This document shows positions 8,943-18,518 of a DNA stretch of 64,000 bases, one piece after another. Positions within the stretch are counted from its first letter, which is position 1, and the number at the start of each line of letters is the position of its first letter. Both the position numbers and the translations under genes were made by a program. Below the pieces are notes generated by a model. That model did no database searches, had not been told where the DNA came from, and saw only the letters and a program-made list of their open reading frames with translations. This DNA comes from Roseovarius sp. (lineage in GTDB: Bacteria > Pseudomonadota > Alphaproteobacteria > Rhodobacterales > Rhodobacteraceae), in NCBI GenBank assembly GCA_027493545.1, contig JAOSKR010000002.1, forward strand, positions 744,001 through 808,000, given 5' to 3'.

Positions 8943-10516
8943 TCAGACCAGCTCGCCCGCCAGCGCGCGGTCGATGAGCGCCACGGTTTCCCCGACCCCG
9001 TAGAGCGCGATGAAGCCGCCGAAGCGCGGGCCCTGGCTGGCGCCCAGAAGCACCTCGTAGAGCGCGCGGAACCAGTCGCGCAACGGGTCGAACCGGTCGC
9101 GCCCGACCGCGTAGACCACCGTTTGCAACGCCTCGTCCTCGAGAGGCCCGTCATAGGCGGCCAGCGCGTCGCGCAGGGCCACGAGTGCCTCGCGCTCGGT
9201 CTCGGTGGGGGCGCGGAAGGTCTTGGCCGGGGCGACGAAATCCTTGTAATACTTCACCGCGAACCCGACCGCGGCGTCGAGATCGGAATGGGTCTCGGGG
9301 CTCGCCTCAGGCGCGTAGCGGCGGATGAAACCCCAAAGCTGGTCCTTGTCGTCGGCATGCGCCACCGAGGCCAAGGTTGAGCAGCATCGCGAACGGCACC
9401 ACCATGCGGCTTTCGGGCACCTCGCCCGAATGGATGTGCCAGACCGGGTTGGCCAGTTGCTGGGCCGCGTCCTGCCCGGGATAGGCGCGCAACTGCTGGT
9501 GGTATTCGTCCACCGCCCTCGGGATCACGTCGAAATAGAGCCGCTTGGCGGTCTTGGGCTTGAGGTACATGAAATAGCTCAGGCTTTCGGTCGCGGCGTA
9601 ACTCAGCCATTCGTCGATCGAGATGCCGTTGCCCAGGGATTTCGAGATCTTCTGCCCGTTCTCGTCGAGAAAGAGCTCGTAGGTGAAGTGCTCGGGCGCC
9701 TTCTGGCCGAGGATTTCGCAGATGCTGTCGTAGATCGGGGTGTTGGTGGAATGATCCTTGCCGTACATCTCGAAATCGACGCCCAGCGCCGCCCAGCGGG
9801 CGCCGAAATCGGGCTTCCACTGCAGCTTGACCCGCCCCCGTCACCGGCAGCGTCCATTCGCGCCCCGTCTCGTCGTCGAAGGTGACGGTATGGTCGCGCG
9901 CGTTCACCTCCTTCATCGGCACGTAGAGGACGCGGCCGGTCTCGGGGTGGATCGGCAGGAAGATCGAATAGCTCTGGCGGCGCTCCTCGCGCAGGCTCTT
10001 CAGCATCACCTTCATGATGTCGTCATAGCGCTCGGCCGCCCGGCAGAGCACCGCATCGAACTGTCCCGAGCGGTAGAAATCGGTGGCCGAGACGAATTCG
10101 TACTCGAACCCGAAGGTGTCGAGAAAGCGCCGCAGCATGGCATTGTTGTGGTGGCCGAAACTTTCATGCGTGCCGAACGGGTCGGGCACCGATGTCAGCG
10201 GCTTTTGCAGGTGCTCGCGCAGCATCTCGGGGTTGGGGACATTGCCGGGCACCTTGCGCATCCCGTCGAGATCGTCGGAAAAGCAGATCAGCCGCGTCGG
10301 GATATCCGAGATCACCTCGAACGCGCGGCGGATCATGGTGGTGCGCAGCACCTCGCCGAAGGTGCCGATATGGGGCAGCCCCGAGGGGCCATAGCCGGTC
10401 TCGAAGAGCACATGGCCCTTATCGGGCGGCGCGGCCTCGTAGCGTTTGAGCACCCGGCGAGCCTCCTCGAAAGGCCAGGCTTTCGACGTGAGGGCAGCTT
10501 TGCGCAACTCTGACAT
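8943..10516 (-). CDS. lysK: lysyl-tRNA synthetase, class I (two frameshifts)
   Basis: A class I LysRS that charges tRNA-Lys; this form is usual in many alphaproteobacteria. The N-terminal part has the HIGH-type site ([14 protein letters not shown]), the middle part the KMSKS-type loop (KISKSLGNG), and the C-terminal part continues to ALAGELV. These three parts lie in different frames, with joins near 9835 (a G run) and near 9370 (TT where one T restores frame). The protein is presumably intact in the organism because the gene is normally essential and no second copy is visible. Start ATG 10516 reads [10 protein letters not shown]. Confidence 0.87.
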
Positions 10517-10672
10517 GGGGGCTCTCCGGTGTTCGCGTTCGCGCTAACCTTTACGTGAACGTCGCCGGTGTTGCTATTGCCGCGCGACACGACAGTCAAT
10601 ATGCTGCACTGCAACACGCCACCCGCCAACCGCCCATGAGCCACAAACGAACCGAAAAAGAGGGCCGCCCGC

Positions 10673-11098
10673 ATGACCGATCAGATCCCGCATCCGCTGA
10701 GCCCGCAGGACTGCCTCGTCGCGGTGATGATCGCGGTCTCGGCCTCCGACGAGACCATCCGCACATCCGAACTGGTCAAGATCGAGAACCTGATCAATCA
10801 CCTGCCGGTGTTTGCCACCTACGATCTCGACCGAATGCAGCTGATGGCGCAGACGGTCTTTGACCTCTTCAGCGTCGAGGACGGGCTCGATGCGCTCTTT
10901 GGGCTCATCCGCGACAACCTGCCCGAACGCCTGTTCGAGACCGCCTATGCGCTCGCGTGCGACGTGGCCGCCGCCGACGGCTCGCTCACCGATGGGGAAT
11001 TGCGGCTGCTCGAGGAAATCCGCTTCGAGCTGTCCCTCGACCGGCTGCACGCGGCGGCCATCGAGCGCGCCGCCCGGGCGCGGTATATGACGGTATGA
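10673..11098 (+). CDS. TerB-like protein
   Basis: 141 residues, all-helical, resembling the TerB/DjlA N-terminal domain, with acidic helices such as ACDVAAADGSLTDGE. TerB domains bind metal through such acidic residues and are linked to tellurite and envelope stress. The true role here is unknown, since no other ter genes are nearby. It is divergent from lysK across about 155 bases. A GAGGG site lies close to the start ATG at 10673. Confidence 0.7.
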   Translation: MTDQIPHPLSPQDCLVAVMIAVSASDETIRTSELVKIENLINHLPVFATYDLDRMQLMAQTVFDLFSVEDGLDALFGLIRDNLPERLFETAYALACDVAAADGSLTDGELRLLEEIRFELSLDRLHAAAIERAARARYMTV

Positions 11099-11214
11099 GG
11101 GCACCCCGCGCCGGCGGACAGGATCAGGCGGCCGCGCGGGGCGTTGAAATCGGCGGTTTCCATCCCGCCCGATTTCGCGTTTAACTGCGCCCGACGGAAC
11201 AGGAGGGTGACCAC

Positions 11215-11452
11215 ATGCGCTGCGTCTTCGTCAACATCCGCTGCAAGCCCGGCACGTCCTACCGCGTGGCCGACGAGATCGCGCTTCGCGAAATCCATTC
11301 CGAGCTCTATTCCACCTCGGGCCCCTTCGACCTGCTGATGAAGCTCTACATCCCGGACGGGGCGGATGTGGGCCACTACATCAACGAGAACCTGCTCGAC
11401 ATCGACGGCATCGAGCGCACCGGAGACGACGCTGACCTTCAAGGCGTTCTGA
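11215..11452 (+). CDS. single-domain Lrp/AsnC ligand-binding protein (frameshift near end)
   Basis: A stand-alone AsnC-type ligand-binding (RAM) domain of about 78 residues without a helix-turn-helix (start RCVFVNIRCKPGT, end DIDGIERT). Such small proteins probably bind an amino acid or similar effector and may pair with full Lrp proteins. Near 11422 CGGAG stands where CGAG would keep the expected tail TLTFKAF and the stop at 11450-11452. As printed the frame runs on to 11493 with unrelated residues. The ribosome site AGGAGG at 11202-11207 is strong. Confidence 0.72.
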
Positions 11453-11531
11453 ACCCCGCCGGCGGGCTTTCTCGCGCCGCCATCGCGTGCTAAGGTCGCG
11501 CGAACGAGGGCAATCCGGGCAAATCCCCGAC

Positions 11532-12969
11532 ATGACGGCAAAAGACAGGCGCGACGATGGGGCGGTCCTGGTGGTGGATCTCGACGGCACGCTGATCCGC
11601 TCCGACACGCTTTATGAAACCTTCTGGGCCGGCATGGCCGACGACTGGCGCACGGCCTTCGTCGCGCTGGCCGCGCTTCGTCACGGCCGCGCCGCTCTCA
11701 AGCGGCGGCTGGCCGAACGCGCGCCCCTCGACCCCGAACGCCTGCCCTACAACGACGCGGTGCTCGAACATATCCGCGACTGGCGCACCGCCGGCGGGCG
11801 TGCGGTGCTGGTCAGCGCCGCCGACGAAGGCATCGCCCGCACCATCGCCGATCATCTCGGGCTCTTCGACGAGGTCCACGGCTCGGACGGGCGACGCAAC
11901 CTCAAGGGCGCCGAAAAGGCGCGGTTTGTCACTGAACGCTACGGCGAACAGGGCTACGCCTACATGGGCGACAGCGCCGCCGACCTGGCCGTCTGGAAGG
12001 GCGCGCAAAAAGGCGATCACCGTCGATGCGCCGGCCCGCCTGCGCCGGCAGGTGGCGGCGCTCGGATGCGCGAGCGAGGACATCACCACCGGGCATGGCT
12101 GGGCGTGGCTGGCGCAGCTGCGCCCGCACCAGTGGCTCAAGAACGTGCTGGTCTTCGTGCCGGTGCTGGCGGCGCATGAGCCGAGCGCGGCAAATCTGCT
12201 CGGTGCGCTGCTGGCCTTCGTCGCCTTCAGCCTCGTGAGTTCCAGCGGCTACGTCCTCAACGACCTGATGGATCTGGCCGCCGACCGCGCCCACCCGCGC
12301 AAGCGCAACCGCCCGCTCGCGTCGGGGCGGCTGCCGATCGCGCGCGGAACCGCGATGATGCCGGTGCTGCTGGCGGCCGGGCTGGGGCTGGCGGCGTTGG
12401 GGGGCGGGCTCCTGCTGGCGGTGATCGCCATCTATTTCGTGCTGACCACGGCCTATTCGACGGTTCTCAAGCAGCACGCCATCGCCGACATCGGCACGCT
12501 CGCGGCGCTTTACACCCTGCGCATCATCGCCGGGGGCGCGGCCACCGGGATCGCGCCCTCGGTCTGGCTGCTGGCGTTCTCGATGTTCTTCTTCTTCGCT
12601 CTCGCGGCGGTCAAGCGGCTGGCCGAACTCGTCGACCTCGCCGGTCGTGGCGGCGCGGCGACCAAGCGGCGCGGCTATCTGGTCGAGGACCTGCCGCTGG
12701 TGGCGCAGATGACCACCGCATCGGGCTATATCTCGGTGCTGGTGCTGGCGCTCTACCTGAACTCGCCCGCCGTGCAGGAACTTTATCGAACGCCCTGGCT
12801 GCTCTGGGGCATCTGCCTGGTGCTGATGTACTGGATCAGCCGGATCGTACTGGTGGCCCATCGCGGGCAGATGGACGACGATCCGGTGATCTATGCGGTG
12901 CGCGAGCCCAAGAGCCTGGCGTGCATCGTGCTGGTCGGGCTCTTCGCCATCGGGGCGTCGGTGCTGTGA
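11532..12969 (+). CDS. HAD phosphatase-UbiA prenyltransferase fusion, DPPR-synthase-like (one frameshift)
   Basis: About 478 residues. A HAD domain (VDLDGTLIRSD, about residues 14-24) is fused to a UbiA-family membrane domain with NDLMDLAADRAHPRKRNRP, which matches the Mg/diphosphate motif of decaprenyl-phosphate phosphoribosyltransferase (Rv3806c type). That enzyme attaches phosphoribose to polyprenyl phosphate, and the HAD part would remove the 5'-phosphate. Several membrane helices follow. The two parts are joined by skipping one A in the A5 run near 11995. The next three genes overlap it and give the rest of a DprE1/DprE2-type pathway. ATG 11532 is chosen over an upstream in-frame start at 11487. 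Confidence 0.8.
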
Positions 12970-13397
12970 GCCGTACCACGCTGATCCTGCGCTACGGCGG
13001 TTTCGCGGTGATCGCGGTGCTGGTCAACCTCGCCACCCAGCGGCTGGTGCTGGCCTTTCCCTGGCCTGCGCCCGGTGCCGGCCTCGCCGCCGCCATCGCC
13101 GCCGGCACGCTGGCCGGGCTGGTGGTGAAATACCTGCTCGACAAGCGCTGGATCTTCCATGACGTCGAGGGCGGGCTCGCGGCGCACGGGCGCAAGTTCA
13201 CGCTCTATACCGTCATGGGGCTCGTCACCACGGCCATCTTCTGGGGCAGCGAAACGGCGTTCTGGCTGATCTGGCGGACCGATGCGATGCGCGAACTCGG
13301 TGCCGTGCTGGGTCTGACGGTGGGCTATGTCACCAAGTACCAGCTCGACAAGCGCTTCGTCTTCGCGGCCCCGGCCCACGCGGAGCCCGCGCGATGA
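12966..13397 (+). CDS. GtrA-family membrane protein
   Basis: 143 residues with four predicted membrane segments, typical of GtrA, a proposed flippase for polyprenyl-phosphate-linked sugars. Conserved positions include YLLDKRWIF and the matching YQLDKRFVF near the end. It starts with GTG overlapping the upstream stop and itself overlaps the DprE1-like gene by four bases. In this setting it is the natural candidate for moving the polyprenyl-phospho-pentose across the inner membrane. Confidence 0.83.
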   Translation: MSRTTLILRYGGFAVIAVLVNLATQRLVLAFPWPAPGAGLAAAIAAGTLAGLVVKYLLDKRWIFHDVEGGLAAHGRKFTLYTVMGLVTTAIFWGSETAFWLIWRTDAMRELGAVLGLTVGYVTKYQLDKRFVFAAPAHAEPAR

Positions 13398-14719
13398 GGC
13401 TTGCCGGCTGGGGGCGCTATCCGGTGGCCGACTGCGCGCTGAGCGCGCCGCGCGACACCGCCGCGCTGGCCGGGCTGGTGGCGCACGGCGCGCCGCTCAT
13501 CGCGCGCGGCAGCGGGCGCGCCTATGGCGACAGCGCGATGAACCGCACGCACACCGTCTCGATGCGGCACTTCGACCGGATGCTGGGCTTTGACGATGAT
13601 GCCGGCGTGCTGAAAGCCGAGGCCGGCGTGATCCTGGGCGATGTCATATCGGCGCTCTTGCCGCGCGGCTGGTTTCCCGCCGTGACCCCGGGAACCAAAT
13701 TCGTCACCCTGGGCGGCATGGCGGCGGCCAACGTGCATGGCAAGAACCACCACCTCGACGGGGGCATCTCCAATTTCATCGACTGGGTCGAGGTGATGGG
13801 CGCGGACGGCGCGATCACACGCGCCTCGCGCCGCGAGTCGTCCGAGCTTTTCGACTGGACGATGGGCGGCATGGGGCTCACTGGCGTGATCGTGCGGCTG
13901 GCGATGCGCCTGCGCCGGGTCGAGACCGGCTGGATCCGGCAGCAAAGCCTCGCCGCGCCCGATCTCGACGCCGCGATGGCCGCTTTTGATGCGGGACGCG
14001 ACGCGCCCTATTCGGTGGCGTGGATCGACTGTCTGAGCACCGGCGCGCGGCTCGGCCGCTCGGTGGTGATGCTGGGCGAGCACGCGCCGCTTGATCGCCT
14101 GCCGATGCGGTTTCGCCGGATACCCTTCGGCCCGCCGCCACAGCGCCGGCGCACCGTCCCGTTCAACGCGCCGGGCTTTGCGCTCAACCGATGGACGGTA
14201 TCCGCCTTCAACGCCCTCTACTATCGGCTGGGCACGCGCCGCACCGGCACCGCCTACGTGCCCTGGGACAGCTATTTCTACCCCCTCGACGGCGTGCTGG
14301 GGTGGAACCGCATCTATGGCCGGCGCGGCTTCGTGCAGTTCCAGTGCGTGTTGCCCGAGGCCGCCGCGCGCGAGGGGCTGAGGGCGCTTTTGCAAACCAT
14401 CGCCGCCGCGGGCCAGGGCTCTTTCCTCGCCGTGCTCAAGAAGATGGGCGCCGACCGGGGACGGTTTTCCTTTCCCATGCCCGGCTATACGCTCGCGCTC
14501 GACTTTCCCGTTTCCGACAAGGTGCTGAAGCTCATGGACGAACTCGACCGGATCACGCTCGACCACGAGGGGCGGTTCTATCTCGCCAAGGATGCCCGGC
14601 TCTCGGCCGAGACGCTGCATGCCGCCGACCCGCGTGCGGGTGATTTCGCCTCGATGCGGCGACAGACCGGCGCGGCGGCGGCGTTTGCCTCGCTGCAATC
14701 CGAAAGGCTGGGGCTGTGA
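13394..14719 (+). CDS. DprE1-like FAD-linked oxidoreductase
   Basis: 441 residues. The N-terminal FAD-binding (PP-loop/BBE) part shows RGSGRAYGDSAMN and GGMAAANVHGKNHH; the C-terminal part matches the substrate domain of decaprenylphosphoryl-ribose oxidases (SFPMPGYTLALDFPV, YLAKDARLSAETL). DprE1 oxidises the 2'-OH of polyprenyl-phosphoryl-ribose and works with DprE2 to make the arabinose epimer. A cysteine at residue 318 (FVQFQCVLP) lies in the substrate region; whether it equals the inhibitor-reactive cysteine of mycobacterial DprE1 needs an alignment. Four-base overlaps tie it to the genes on both sides. Confidence 0.83.
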   Translation: MRLAGWGRYPVADCALSAPRDTAALAGLVAHGAPLIARGSGRAYGDSAMNRTHTVSMRHFDRMLGFDDDAGVLKAEAGVILGDVISALLPRGWFPAVTPGTKFVTLGGMAAANVHGKNHHLDGGISNFIDWVEVMGADGAITRASRRESSELFDWTMGGMGLTGVIVRLAMRLRRVETGWIRQQSLAAPDLDAAMAAFDAGRDAPYSVAWIDCLSTGARLGRSVVMLGEHAPLDRLPMRFRRIPFGPPPQRRRTVPFNAPGFALNRWTVSAFNALYYRLGTRRTGTAYVPWDSYFYPLDGVLGWNRIYGRRGFVQFQCVLPEAAAREGLRALLQTIAAAGQGSFLAVLKKMGADRGRFSFPMPGYTLALDFPVSDKVLKLMDELDRITLDHEGRFYLAKDARLSAETLHAADPRAGDFASMRRQTGAAAAFASLQSERLGL

Positions 14720-15453
14720 GCGGCGGCGCGGTGCTCGTTCTCGGGGCGCGCTCGGATATCGGGCTCGCCATCGCGCACGCCTTCGCCGCCGAGGGCCACG
14801 CCATCCAGCTGGCCGCGCGCAATCCCGGGACGCTCGAACCCGCGCGCACCGACCTGGCGCTGCGCCACGGCGTCGAGGTCACGCTGCACCGCTTCGACGC
14901 GCTCGATCCGGCCGGCCACGAGACCTTTCTCGACAGTCTGCCCGCCCTGCCCGAGATCGCCGTCTGCACGGTGGGCTTCATGGGCGATCAGGCTGAAAGC
15001 GAGACCGACATGGCGGCCGCGCGGCTGGTCATGCGCTCGAATTTCGAGGGACCGGCCGGCATTCTCGGCCTCATCGCCAACCGTTTCGAAGCGCGGGGCA
15101 GCGGCACCATCGTCGGCATCTCGTCGGTGGCGGGCGATCGCGGGCGGGCCACGAATTATGTCTACGGATCGGCCAAGGCGGGCTTCAGCGCCTGGCTTTC
15201 GGGGCTGCGCAACCGGCTGGCGGGTACCGGCATCCACGTGCTGACCGTGAAACCCGGTTTCGTCGCCACAGCCATGACCGAGGGCATGGACCTGCCGGCA
15301 AGGCTGACGGCCGAGCCGGACGCGGTCGGCCGCGCGGTGCTGCGCGCGGTGCGCGCCCGGCGCAACGTCATCTATGTCAAGCCGGTCTGGTGGCTGGTGA
15401 TGGCGGTGATTCGCGCGATCCCCGAGGCGATCTTCAAGAAGATGCGGATCTGA
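14716..15453 (+). CDS. DprE2-like short-chain dehydrogenase
   Basis: 245 residues, an SDR with an atypical glycine-rich start (LGARSDIGLAIA), and the catalytic ISS and YGSAK residues (about 135-155). Its C-terminus ends in a hydrophobic/basic stretch (WWLVMAVIRAIPEAIFKKMRI), like DprE2 proteins that associate with the membrane. It would reduce the 2'-keto intermediate made by the DprE1-like protein to the arabinose form. It starts with GTG overlapping the previous stop. Other SDR roles are possible, but the position makes this the best reading. Confidence 0.82.
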   Translation: MSGGAVLVLGARSDIGLAIAHAFAAEGHAIQLAARNPGTLEPARTDLALRHGVEVTLHRFDALDPAGHETFLDSLPALPEIAVCTVGFMGDQAESETDMAAARLVMRSNFEGPAGILGLIANRFEARGSGTIVGISSVAGDRGRATNYVYGSAKAGFSAWLSGLRNRLAGTGIHVLTVKPGFVATAMTEGMDLPARLTAEPDAVGRAVLRAVRARRNVIYVKPVWWLVMAVIRAIPEAIFKKMRI

Positions 15454-15555
15454 GCGCCGCCCGTGATTTCCGGATCATGGACGGCGCCCGGCCCGGGGGC
15501 GGAAGCGGACCCAAACGGGTACGGTGCGTGGTATGCTTGGGCGATTTCCGCGCCC

Positions 15556-16613
15556 TCACTGCCCCTGCGCCAGCCGCTGCGCCGCGCCCATCGTGCCGGG
15601 GCCGATAATGGCGTCGAGCGCGCCGTTATACAGCCCCAGATAGCGCAGGATGGTCTGGAAATTGAGCGCGGTCTCGCGGTCCCACCGCGCCGGGTAGCCG
15701 TTGACCATGCCGCGCAGCTGCGCCACCGGCAGATTGCCGGTCTTGAGCGCCTCGACATAGAGCTCGGCGGCGCGGACGGGATCGTAATCCACCCCCTCGC
15801 CGCGCTCGTACATGAAGCCCAGCGCGTTCATTGCCTGGGCGTTGCCGGTCTCGGCGCCGTGGCGCAGCCATTTCATCTTGACCTCGGGGTCGTCGAAACC
15901 GGCGCCGCCCTCGTAGAACTTCTCCAGCGCCGCGCTGGCCTCGGTGCTGCCTTGCGCCGCCGCCTTCTCGTAGAGCTTCGCCGCCGCGATCGGATCGGGC
16001 AGATCGAGGTCATGGGCCAGGCGCGCGGGGATGACACCGGGGTTCATGTAAAGCTCGGCCAGGCGGAACTCGGCAAAGTGATAGCCGGCGTCGGCGGCTT
16101 CCTTCAGCAGTGCGATCATGCGGTCGAAGTCCTGCGGCACGCCGCGGCCGATCTGATACATGATCGCCAGCGTCGCCTTGGCCGGTGCGTCGCCTCCGGC
16201 GGCGGCCTTTTCATATTCCGCCACCGCGCCGGCGTGATCCTCGGCCACCGGGCCGATACCGAAGTTGCGGTAATCGCCAAGCTTGGTATGCGCCGCCGCG
16301 AGCCCGGCATCGGCGGCCATGGCGAAGACCTCGAGCGCGCGCTCGTGCACGCCCTCGCGCTGCATCACCACGGCAAGGTGAAAGAGCGCCTCGCGGTCCG
16401 GGTCGGAGCCGATCACCGCCGCCTCGCAATGCGCCCGCGCCTCGCCCAGGCGGCCGAAATGGGCGGTCAGAGCCTCGCGGCTCACCGGTGCGCCGCTGTC
16501 GGGCACGCCGGCGATCTCGTGACATCGCTCGGCCGCCGTGCCGGATTGCGCCAGCCCCTGCCCCGCCGTCACCGTCATCGCCGCCGCCTCAGAATCGCCG
16601 TGAAACGCCGCAT
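15556..16613 (-). CDS. secreted Sel1-repeat protein with peptidoglycan-binding-like C-terminus (frameshift in leader)
   Basis: The body contains several Sel1-type TPR repeats (for example LAIMYQIGRGVPQDFD, LGFMYERGEGVDYDP) and ends with YLGLYNGALDAIIGPGT, which looks like a peptidoglycan-binding motif. As printed the frame can be read from 16674, but then the start is not leader-like. ATG 16613 in another frame gives MRRFTAIL, and with one base added near 16588 it joins AAAMTVTAGQGLAQ, a clean Sec signal peptide. I therefore place the start at 16613. The function is probably envelope-related. It stands alone, convergent with the DprE2-like gene. Confidence 0.68.
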
Positions 16614-16877
16614 CCCCAATCCCTTCGTTCAATCCGTTTGGCGCAAATTGCCAGCCCCGGGCGAAAAAAGCCACCGGTCTTTACGGCGTGATCGCCGCCG
16701 GATCGCCAATCATGCAGCACCGACATGGCGGATATGCGCGCCGCGCCAGGGGGACGCCGGCCGATACTCGCCCAGACACTGCCCGATGGGCGGGTTCCCG
16801 CCGCCTGACCCCGCATCCGAAGGCCGGAGTTGACCGTGTTGTTGAACCATCAAACATTCGCTTCTAAGGGACAGTGG

Positions 16878-18296
16878 ATGAAAAATGATGCTCCATACAT
16901 TCTGAGGCAGGGTGCGCATCGCGTCCTGCCGAAGCGCGCCGCACCAAAGGGTGCGGCAATCATCTGCACCTATCTGCTTGGCATGACCGCCATCGGCGCC
17001 GGCGCCTTTGCCATGCGCAACCAGATTTTCGCCCCGCCGGCGATCGGAACCGAGATCGCCACCGCCCTGCCCCGCCCGGCGGTCGAGGCCGCGCCGGCCC
17101 TGCGGCGGATCGCCGGCGACAGCGACGCCGGGCCCGGTGCCGGCGCGCCGCGGCTGGCGATGCTCGTGCCGTCCGAAACGCGGCTGCGCGACGATCTGGC
17201 CTCGCCCCTGTCGCGCATCTTTCTGGGCCGGCCCGCCACCGTCCCCCCGGCCCGCCCCGGCACACGCGCCGCCGCCGAAGAGGCCGAAGCGGAACGCATC
17301 GCCAGCCTGCGCCCGCGCCCGCGGCCGGAGGGGCTCGACACCACGCCGGCCCCTGCCCCGGCCCAAGCGCAGCCGGTGATCGAGAACATCCGGCTCGCCA
17401 GCCTCTCGGTGCCCGAGACAATCGCCGAAGCCGAGCCGCGACAGCCCGCCACGGCCGCCCTGCTGCCGGCAACGCCGCGCATCGCCTCGGGCAACGGCTC
17501 CTGCCCCGGCCAGCTGACCCGCGCGATGCCGCGCCGTCCCGCCAACGCGCCCGGTGCGCAAACGGTGCTGGCGTCGGTTGAGGGCATCGACGGCGTCAAG
17601 CGCGACGCGGTGATGACGCGCGAGCTCCTGCGCGGCAACATGCCGGGCTTTCTGCACAACCTCGCGCCGGTCACCGTCAGCGGCCGCGCCGGCGATGGCA
17701 GCGCCGTGGCGATCACCCTTTGCGTGACGCCCGACTACCTGGCCGTGGGCAGCGACCGCGATTACGTCCGGGTACCGCTGGGGCTGCGCGCCGCCACCCG
17801 GGTCGGCGACGCCTTCGACATGATCCTGCCGACCCCGCGCATGGTCGATCTGATCTATCGCGCCGCCGCGCTGCAACTGGCGCCGCAGCCGATGCCGCCG
17901 GGCCCGCAGATGACCTCGACCGCCTATTTCGTGCGCCACAACGCCACCGTCGAGGCCCAGCGCCGGCGTGCGGGGGCGGCGCCGGGTACGCTGATTTCCG
18001 GCCAGAAAAAGGATGTGGTGCTGACCACGCGGCTGACCTCGAATCGCGGGCGCGTGGCGATCTACGGCTGGCACCGCACCAACGGCCAGCCGATCCAGCC
18101 GCTCAGCACCGTGCACGGGGCCGGTTATGCCGATTACAGCCACGGCGTGCGGCTGGTCAGCAGCACCGCGTTCCTGAACGGAAAGCGGGTGGATCTGCGC
18201 AGCCTGATGGCCGACCCCAATTATGCCGGTCTGCTGAGCAAGGAAGGTCCGCTGACGGGCCCGGCCCTGCACATGGCGGCGCTGGCGGCGAACTGA
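16878..18296 (+). CDS. membrane-anchored conserved hypothetical protein
   Basis: 472 residues, function not recognised. One N-terminal membrane segment (CTYLLGMTAIGAGAFAM, about residues 34-50) is followed by a long proline/alanine/arginine-rich region of low complexity. A folded C-terminal part from about residue 230 contains repeated small motifs (VTVSGRAGDG, LPTPRMVDLIYRAA, GYADYSHGVRLV). The last motif, with a histidine after YADYS, could be a catalytic or metal site, but I cannot assign a family. The start ATG 16878 has AAGGGAC upstream; TTG 16830 is an alternative in frame. Confidence 0.6.
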   Translation: MKNDAPYILRQGAHRVLPKRAAPKGAAIICTYLLGMTAIGAGAFAMRNQIFAPPAIGTEIATALPRPAVEAAPALRRIAGDSDAGPGAGAPRLAMLVPSETRLRDDLASPLSRIFLGRPATVPPARPGTRAAAEEAEAERIASLRPRPRPEGLDTTPAPAPAQAQPVIENIRLASLSVPETIAEAEPRQPATAALLPATPRIASGNGSCPGQLTRAMPRRPANAPGAQTVLASVEGIDGVKRDAVMTRELLRGNMPGFLHNLAPVTVSGRAGDGSAVAITLCVTPDYLAVGSDRDYVRVPLGLRAATRVGDAFDMILPTPRMVDLIYRAAALQLAPQPMPPGPQMTSTAYFVRHNATVEAQRRRAGAAPGTLISGQKKDVVLTTRLTSNRGRVAIYGWHRTNGQPIQPLSTVHGAGYADYSHGVRLVSSTAFLNGKRVDLRSLMADPNYAGLLSKEGPLTGPALHMAALAAN

Positions 18297-18518
18297 GCAT
18301 CCTGCAGGCCGCGCCAGAAGGCGAGGTCTGGCAATATTCCGGATGAAACAGGCTGCGGGGCGCTTCGCGTCTGATCGCCCGGGGCGTGACCGGGGCCCCG
18401 CCATCGCGAAAGGAGATCGGCCCAAGGCCGGGACGGGTACTGGACAAGCTCTGCCGAAGGGGTGAGTTGGGAGGGGCAGCCACTGCCGGGCGCCCCTTTC
18501 TGCTTTGTAATCAGTTGC

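Noticed and set aside
18470..18505. Hairpin GGGGCAGC / GCGCCCC before TTTC as a terminator for the 16878-18296 gene
   Set aside because: The stem has a bulge and the T-tract is only three long and interrupted, so support is too weak for a feature.
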